From NCBI GenBank assembly GCA_009780445.1, contig WRAA01000091.1:1-7825 (forward strand): a DNA stretch of 7,825 nt, given 5' to 3'. The position numbers and the translations under genes are program-made. The stretch comes from Defluviitaleaceae bacterium (GTDB taxonomy: Bacteria; Bacillota; Clostridia; Lachnospirales; WRAA01). A model generated the notes under the pieces. The model was not told where the DNA came from, searched no databases, and saw only the letters and a program-made list of their open reading frames with translations. How positions within the stretch are numbered: position 1 is the stretch's first letter; each line of letters begins with the position of its first letter. Below, piece after piece: positions 4,069-7,825 of this stretch.

Positions 4069-4326
4069 CTACTCGCAGTTTACAAGCAGCTTCGAGCAGT
4101 CGCAGTCTACCAGCAGCACGTCGTCACCGATCTGCTTCACCTTTTCCCAGGGTATGTGATACTCCTGCTCCGCCGCCAGAATGCCGAACAGCTTTGTGGC
4201 GCACGGCACGATCAGCTTGGACACGCTGCCCTCTTCGCAGTCAACTATTATGTCGCTTACGTAGCCGATTCGGCTGCCGTCACGTATGTTTATCACTTCG
4301 CGCTGTTTAAGGTCATATATTCGCAT
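4069..4326 (-). CDS. YlmC/YmxH family PRC-barrel protein, 85 aa
   Basis: A small PRC-barrel protein of the YlmC/YmxH sporulation-associated family, typical of spore-forming Firmicutes; its exact role is unknown. Recognisable segments are MRIYDLKQREVINIRDGSRIG at the start, YVSDIIVDCEEGSVSKLIVP in the middle and HIPWEKVKQIGDDVLLVD near the end. The length is usual for the family. It has several cysteines (VDC, VPC, DCDC, NCE), the last ones clustered at the C-terminus, which may allow metal binding or disulfides. The start ATG 4326 has GAGG 6 nt upstream; the TTG two codons earlier would leave no room for an SD. It is the last gene of the rho-trmB-ddl run, 61 bp after ddl, with a small inverted repeat in the gap. 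Confidence 0.85.
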   Translation of the reverse strand: MRIYDLKQREVINIRDGSRIGYVSDIIVDCEEGSVSKLIVPCATKLFGILAAEQEYHIPWEKVKQIGDDVLLVDCDCSKLLVNCE

Positions 4327-4356
4327 AGCCAACCTCGCGGTTACGTAGTCACATAT

Positions 4357-4379
4357 AGTATATTCCGTCTGCGCGGAAT
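4357..4379 (-). promoter_or_regulatory. Inverted repeat and possible -10 upstream of ylmC
   Basis: ATTCCG (4362-4367) and CGGAAT (4374-4379) form a 6-bp inverted repeat 8 bp past the ddl stop. Overlapping it is TATACT (4357-4362, minus strand), a good -10, but no matching -35 is seen at the right distance. It could be a weak or alternative-sigma promoter for ylmC, an operator, or a minor terminator for ddl. Confidence 0.3.
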
Positions 4380-4387
4380 TAGACCCT

Positions 4388-5467
4388 CTATACGCGGCGG
4401 CGGCTCATGCCGAGTTCGATAAGCTTGTCGACAATTTGCGGCGTGGTGAAGCCGGAGGCGTTAAGCAGCATGGGGAACATGCTTATGCTCGTGAAGCCGG
4501 GCATGGTGTTGATCTCGTTGAAGTAGACTGTGCCGCCGGCTTCGTCCCAGAAGAAGTCCACCCGCGCAAGCCCGCAAGCGTCTATGCCTTCAAATATCTC
4601 TACGGAGAGCTTCCGCACCGTCTCGCGCACTTCGGCGGGAATGTCCGCGGGGGCCAGAGTCTGCGAACTGCTGTTGTGATACTTCGCGTCATAGGTGTAG
4701 AACTCCTCGCCGGAGACGATCTCGCCGACTTCCGACGCAAAGGTGTCGCCCTCGCCGTTGCCGATGACGGAACACTCCAGCTCCCGCCCGGTGATCGCCT
4801 TTTCGACGAGTATCTTGCGGTCAAGCTCCAGAGCGGCGTGGATGGCCTTCACAAGCTGCGCCTTGTTGCACGCCTTGCTGATGCCCACGGAACTGCCGGA
4901 GTTTGAGGGCTTGACAAAGCAGGGATAACCCAGCTTGCCGCGCACGTGCTTCGCGGCGGCGTTGATGTCCTGCTCGCTGCGCAGTTCGTGCGCCTTGTAG
5001 GCAATGTAGGGAGCGCGGACAATACCCAGCGACTGCGCAACAACATTGGCGTAGTACTTATCCATGGCAATGGCGGAGCCGATAACGCCGCTGCCCACAT
5101 AGGGCAGGCCCGCAAGCTCGCACAATCCCTGGATCGTTCCGTCCTCGCCCTGCCGCCCGTGAAGCACGGGGAACACTATGTCAATGGGGATGCCGCGCGC
5201 CTTGCCGGATGCCAGGCGGATGACCCCGCGCTCGCCGCGATCCGGGCAGATCACGGCTGTCCGGCCGAATTCCTCGATGCCGCCGCTGTGCGTGCCGCCT
5301 TGGGGCATGTCGTCCAGCAGCCACCTGCCCGATTTTGTGATGTAGATCGGTAAAACGCTGTACTTATCGGGGGAGAGCGCGGCGAATATCGTTGCCGCAG
5401 ACGCTTTGGAGACTTCATGCTCGACATTGCACCCGCCGTAGATCACGGCGACACTTAACTTTGACAT
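4388..5467 (-). CDS. ddl: D-alanine--D-alanine ligase, 359 aa
   Basis: Joins two D-alanines using ATP to make the dipeptide that ends the peptidoglycan stem; cytosolic. The N-terminal domain has VIYGGCNVEHEVS (8-20) with the substrate-binding Glu. The central domain has VFPVLHGRQGEDGTIQGL (98-115) and GSGVIGSAIAMDK (125-137). The ATP-grasp part has CFVKPSNSGSSVGIS (183-197), EKAITGRELECSV (222-234), ARVDFF (301-306) and NEINTMPGFTS (317-327). The omega loop reads EFYTYDAKY (255-263). Its aromatic Tyr at the specificity position fits D-Ala-D-Ala activity rather than the VanA-type D-lactate loop. The start ATG 5467 has AAGGGG 7 nt upstream. An in-frame TTG at 5524 would overlap the trmB stop but lacks support. 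Length is normal for the family. It is the third gene of the apparent rho-trmB-ddl-ylmC operon. Confidence 0.95.
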   Translation of the reverse strand: MSKLSVAVIYGGCNVEHEVSKASAATIFAALSPDKYSVLPIYITKSGRWLLDDMPQGGTHSGGIEEFGRTAVICPDRGERGVIRLASGKARGIPIDIVFPVLHGRQGEDGTIQGLCELAGLPYVGSGVIGSAIAMDKYYANVVAQSLGIVRAPYIAYKAHELRSEQDINAAAKHVRGKLGYPCFVKPSNSGSSVGISKACNKAQLVKAIHAALELDRKILVEKAITGRELECSVIGNGEGDTFASEVGEIVSGEEFYTYDAKYHNSSSQTLAPADIPAEVRETVRKLSVEIFEGIDACGLARVDFFWDEAGGTVYFNEINTMPGFTSISMFPMLLNASGFTTPQIVDKLIELGMSRRRV

Positions 5468-5496
5468 ATCAGATCCCCTTCGGTTAAGGAGTATAA

Positions 5497-5535
5497 AGCA
5501 GTTCCGCTTGACACTAAGGGTCAAGTGGAACTGCT
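5497..5535 (-). terminator. Long hairpin at trmB stop / ddl leader
   Basis: AGCAGTTCCGCTTGAC (5497-5512) and GTCAAGTGGAACTGCT (5520-5535) pair over 16 bp with one mismatch and a 7-nt loop. On the minus strand the hairpin begins inside the last codons of trmB (encoding SSST) and is followed by TTTATACTCC, a short U-run. It may be a partial terminator or processing site between trmB and ddl, 29 bp before the ddl start. Confidence 0.5.
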
Positions 5536-6165
5536 GTAAAACGCTTCACACCTGTAAATAGGAAGGTTTAACGCCGCGAACTTCATTTCATACTCTGTCA
5601 TTATATTCCCGTCAGGGTTGGACTTGTGCAGATCCAGCGAGATATTGCGCAGCGCGAAGCCGTTCTGCGAAAACTGCTCCAGCCCGAATTCGAACAGCGG
5701 CATGTTGTCCGTCTTGTGGAAAACTTCGCCGGTGTCGCCCATTACGTGGCGGTATGCATGGAGGAAGCCTGCGGACGTAAGGCGGCGTTTGTGCCACTTC
5801 CTGCGGTTGCGCCAGGGGTCGGGGAAGTTTATGTAAATGCGCGATACTTCGCCGCGGCCGAAGAAGCCCGCGATCTCCCGCGCGTCGCCGATGATAAAGG
5901 TTATGCCCAGGCCGGCCTCCCGCGCGGCTCGTGCGCCTGTGACGATCACGTTGGGTTCGCGCTCCAGGGCGATGTAGTTAACGCCGGGGTTTTCCGCGGC
6001 CAGTTTGGTTATATGCCGCCCCATGCCGCAGCCTATCTCGAGGTGTATGGGCTTGTCGTTGCCGAAGTATTCCGCCCACCGCCCGGCGTGATCCGTCGGG
6101 GTTTCGATAAGAGCCGGGTTGGTCTCGATCTCGCGCGGAGCCCAGCTTTTTTTGCGCGCTCTCAT
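5521..6165 (-). CDS. trmB: tRNA (guanine-N7-)-methyltransferase, 214 aa
   Basis: Methylates N7 of G46 in the tRNA variable loop using SAM; cytosolic. Motif I is HLEIGCGMGRHI (41-52). The TrmB signature INFPDPW (112-118) is followed by the basic RRKWHKRRL (121-129) that contacts tRNA. The conserved KTDN (151-154) and C-terminal GNIMTEYEMKFAALNLPIYRCEA (186-208) are typical of the family. Length is normal. The start ATG 6165 has GAAGGTG (6174-6180) at 8 nt. That SD lies over the rho stop codon, so translation may be coupled to rho. Downstream is ddl, separated by a hairpin that starts in the last trmB codons. Confidence 0.95.
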   Translation of the reverse strand: MRARKKSWAPREIETNPALIETPTDHAGRWAEYFGNDKPIHLEIGCGMGRHITKLAAENPGVNYIALEREPNVIVTGARAAREAGLGITFIIGDAREIAGFFGRGEVSRIYINFPDPWRNRRKWHKRRLTSAGFLHAYRHVMGDTGEVFHKTDNMPLFEFGLEQFSQNGFALRNISLDLHKSNPDGNIMTEYEMKFAALNLPIYRCEAFYSSST

Positions 6166-6172
6166 ATCTGTA

Positions 6173-7633
6173 TCACCTTCTTGCGGAAGTATGTCGTTCG
6201 CTGATTAGAACCTGCTCCACGAAGTCGTCGTTGGTGGCCGTCCTCAGCAATGTGTCGGTTACGAGCTCCGTAAGCTCGTTCGGCGGCATGGACGCGGACA
6301 GCTTGCGGATGGCGTAGGTGGCCTCCAGATACTTGGGAGGCAGCAGAGCCTCTTCGCGCCGCGTGCCGGACTTTAAAATGTCTATCGCCGGGAACACGCG
6401 CTTCTCCGAAAGCTTGCGATCCAGCACCAGCTCCATGTTGCCCGTACCCTTAAATTCTTCGAACACAACTTCGTCCAGCCGGCTGCCGGTGTCCACCAAG
6501 GCCGTGGCCAGTATGGTGAGAGACCCCCCGCCCTTGATATTACGCGCCGCGCCGAAGAACTTCTTGGGCATGTAGAGCGCGGCGGGATCCAGCCCTCCGG
6601 AGAGCGTGCGGCCGCTGGGCGCGACTGTGAGGTTGTATGCGCGCGAAAGGCGCGTGATGCTGTCCAGCAGCACCACAAGGTTCTTGCCCTGCTCCACCAT
6701 TCTTTTTGCCCGCTCGAGAACCATTTCGGCGACGCGCTTGTGATGCTCCGGCTGTTCGTCAAATGTGGAGTAGATGATGTCCACTTTCTCGCCGGCGATG
6801 GACTGCTTGATGTCCGTCACCTCTTCCGGGCGTTCGTCTATCAGCAGGACTATCAGGTGGATGTCGGGGTAGTTTGTTGTGATGGACGCGGCGATCTTCT
6901 TGATCAGCACGGTCTTGCCGGCTTTCGGCGGAGCCACAATCATGCCGCGCTGACCCAGCCCCACCGGCGCGATAAGGTCGATAATACGCGTGGAGATGTC
7001 TGTGCGGCTAAGCTCCAGCACCATACGTTCCGTGGGGAATATGGGTGTCAGATCTTCGAAGTTTGGGCGGCGTGAGGCGATGTACGGAGCGTCTCCGTTA
7101 ACCGTCTTTACGAAGTACATTGCCCAGAACTTTTCATCGGGGCGCGGCGGGCGTATCTTGCCCAGGAGATAGTCACCCGTCTTGAGGTTGAAGCGGCGTA
7201 TCTGCGTGGGCGAAAGGTAGATGTCGCGGGAACTCGGCATAAAGTTTTCCACGCGCAGGAAGCCGTAGCCGTCCGGCAGGATCTCCAGCATACCTTCGTC
7301 AAACTTCTCCGGCAAGTTACCATTTGATGGTAACTTGCCGTCCTGAGCCGCTTCCTGATCCCACGGTTCTGCGTCCCGCTTCGAAACTCCTGGCGTTTCC
7401 GGCGTTTCCGGAGCTTTCGGCATTTCCGAAGTTTCGGGCGATTCCGAAGCTTCGGGGGCCTGCGCAAGCTCCTCGGGCTGTGCGGATTGCGCAGACGCGG
7501 ACTCCCGCGCCTTCAAGATCTCGGCGATAAGGTCGGACTTGCGGTACTTGCTGGCATACTTAATGCCGGCCGCCTTGGCAAGATCGCGAAGCTCCGACAG
7601 GGGGAGTGAACTGATGTCGTTGTTAGACTGCAT
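6173..7633 (-). CDS. rho: Transcription termination factor Rho, 486 aa
   Basis: A hexameric RNA-dependent ATPase/translocase that ends untranslated transcripts. The N-terminal Rho_N helical domain (about 5-43) has [22 protein letters not shown] disordered Glu/Pro/Ser-rich insert (about 44-112) follows, with PETP-type repeats. The cold-shock-like RNA-binding domain (about 113-180) has RNP1-like DGYGFLR (121-127). The ATPase core has Walker A APPKAGKT (234-241), the catalytic-Glu segment [10 protein letters not shown] (263-272), Walker B LVVLLD (319-324), [20 protein letters not shown] (345-364) and RREEALL near the R-loop and arginine-finger region. Residues known from E. coli to bind bicyclomycin look conserved. 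The insert makes it longer than E. coli or Bacillus Rho. The start ATG 7633 has GGAGG (7639-7643). It is the first gene of the run, with trmB 7 bp downstream. A family A element lies 76 bp upstream. Confidence 0.97.
   Translation of the reverse strand: MQSNNDISSLPLSELRDLAKAAGIKYASKYRKSDLIAEILKARESASAQSAQPEELAQAPEASESPETSEMPKAPETPETPGVSKRDAEPWDQEAAQDGKLPSNGNLPEKFDEGMLEILPDGYGFLRVENFMPSSRDIYLSPTQIRRFNLKTGDYLLGKIRPPRPDEKFWAMYFVKTVNGDAPYIASRRPNFEDLTPIFPTERMVLELSRTDISTRIIDLIAPVGLGQRGMIVAPPKAGKTVLIKKIAASITTNYPDIHLIVLLIDERPEEVTDIKQSIAGEKVDIIYSTFDEQPEHHKRVAEMVLERAKRMVEQGKNLVVLLDSITRLSRAYNLTVAPSGRTLSGGLDPAALYMPKKFFGAARNIKGGGSLTILATALVDTGSRLDEVVFEEFKGTGNMELVLDRKLSEKRVFPAIDILKSGTRREEALLPPKYLEATYAIRKLSASMPPNELTELVTDTLLRTATNDDFVEQVLISERHTSARR
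7311..7339. repeat. Perfect hairpin inside the rho coding region
   Basis: GGCAAGTTACCAT (7311-7323) and its exact reverse complement (7327-7339) surround a 3-nt loop. It encodes [10 protein letters not shown] (residues 99-108) in the disordered Rho linker. A 13-bp perfect stem is unexpected in a coding sequence. It may be a small inserted palindrome, or an RNA structure important for rho mRNA. Confidence 0.7.
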
Positions 7634-7663
7634 TGATGCCTCCTGATTGGGTGTATCGCAAGA

Positions 7664-7694
7664 CGACGTTGCGGCCGTATTATCCGCAACGTCG
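7664..7694. repeat. 11-bp inverted repeat in the rho leader
   Basis: CGACGTTGCGG (7664-7674) and CCGCAACGTCG (7684-7694) pair perfectly around a 9-bp loop. It lies 30 bp upstream of the rho start codon and 12 bp from the TA flank of the family A element. The loop side holds GATAAT (minus strand, 7679-7684), a possible -10 without a good -35. There is no U-run, so it reads as an operator or structured 5' leader rather than a terminator. Confidence 0.55.
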
Positions 7695-7708
7695 ATAGAT
7701 AGTAACTA

Positions 7709-7825
7709 GGGCGTGTTTGAAAACCCGCTTCCGGCGGATTTTCGAGTGATTTTTTCGCTAGACTAGGAAGTGGCAAACGCCGCGAACCCTTGTGGTTCGC
7801 AAGTTTGACACTGACGACGTATGGC
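7709..7825 (+). mobile_element. Family A palindromic MITE-like element, copy 3 (right end outside window)
   Basis: The first 117 bp of the same element as at 300-463, in the same orientation, preceded by TA (7707-7708). It differs from copy 2 at a single base in this stretch (GCTAGAC against GCTGGAC), which suggests recent spread. It sits upstream of rho and so may have displaced or supplied part of the rho promoter region. Confidence 0.8.

Noticed and set aside
4388..5467. Van-type D-Ala-D-Lac ligase
   Set aside because: The omega loop EFYTYDAKY carries the Tyr of ordinary D-Ala-D-Ala ligases, and no vanH/vanX neighbours are present.
4436..6204. Plus-strand open frames opposite ddl and trmB
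   Set aside because: They are complementary shadows of well-recognised genes and have no SD or domain support.

Overview
This window reads as a chromosomal segment of a fairly GC-rich Gram-positive anaerobe, most likely a Clostridia/Oscillospiraceae-type Firmicute. The evidence is a YlmC/YmxH-family PRC-barrel protein (a Firmicutes sporulation-associated family), a Firmicutes-style lipoprotein, strong Shine-Dalgarno (SD) sites and sigma-A promoters of the TTGACA-N17-TATATT kind. Species cannot be named from the sequence alone.

Layout, left to right. Bases 1-560 hold no convincing gene. They contain two copies (the first cut by the window edge) of a 164-bp palindromic mobile-element-like repeat, called family A here. 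The second copy sits inside a 34-bp inverted repeat that carries outward-facing promoters. The right-hand promoter drives a small + strand hypothetical gene (570-782). Bases 783-992 contain a candidate minus-strand small RNA with its own promoter and terminator. Next comes a minus-strand pair, a secreted lipoprotein followed by a DUF3825-family protein (2511 down to 993), transcribed from a clear promoter. Divergent from it is a + strand holin-like membrane protein (2656-2931). Its stop codon overlaps the -35 box of a strong promoter for a SAM-dependent methyltransferase (3102-3842).

The methyltransferase has the most interesting control region in the window. An 18-codon leader peptide with an excellent SD overlaps a hairpin. 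The hairpin's 3' arm is complementary both to the leader segment and to the methyltransferase SD, which is the geometry of a translational attenuator. Behind the gene lies a second, unrelated palindromic element of 163 bp (family B, flanked by TAA direct repeats), then a strong intrinsic terminator.

The right half (7633 down to 4069, minus strand) is a housekeeping cluster: transcription terminator Rho, tRNA m7G46 methyltransferase TrmB, D-Ala-D-Ala ligase Ddl and the YlmC/YmxH-like protein. Tight spacing (rho/trmB 7 bp) suggests one operon. Hairpins at the trmB/ddl and ddl/ylmC junctions could tune expression. A third family A copy begins 76 bp upstream of rho and runs off the window.

The core cluster is ordinary. 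The unusual content is in the small structured DNA: two families of fully palindromic mini-elements, the attenuator-like leader, the orphan small RNA candidate, an inverted promoter repeat and a perfect hairpin inside the Rho linker. All functional statements about these are inferences from sequence pattern.
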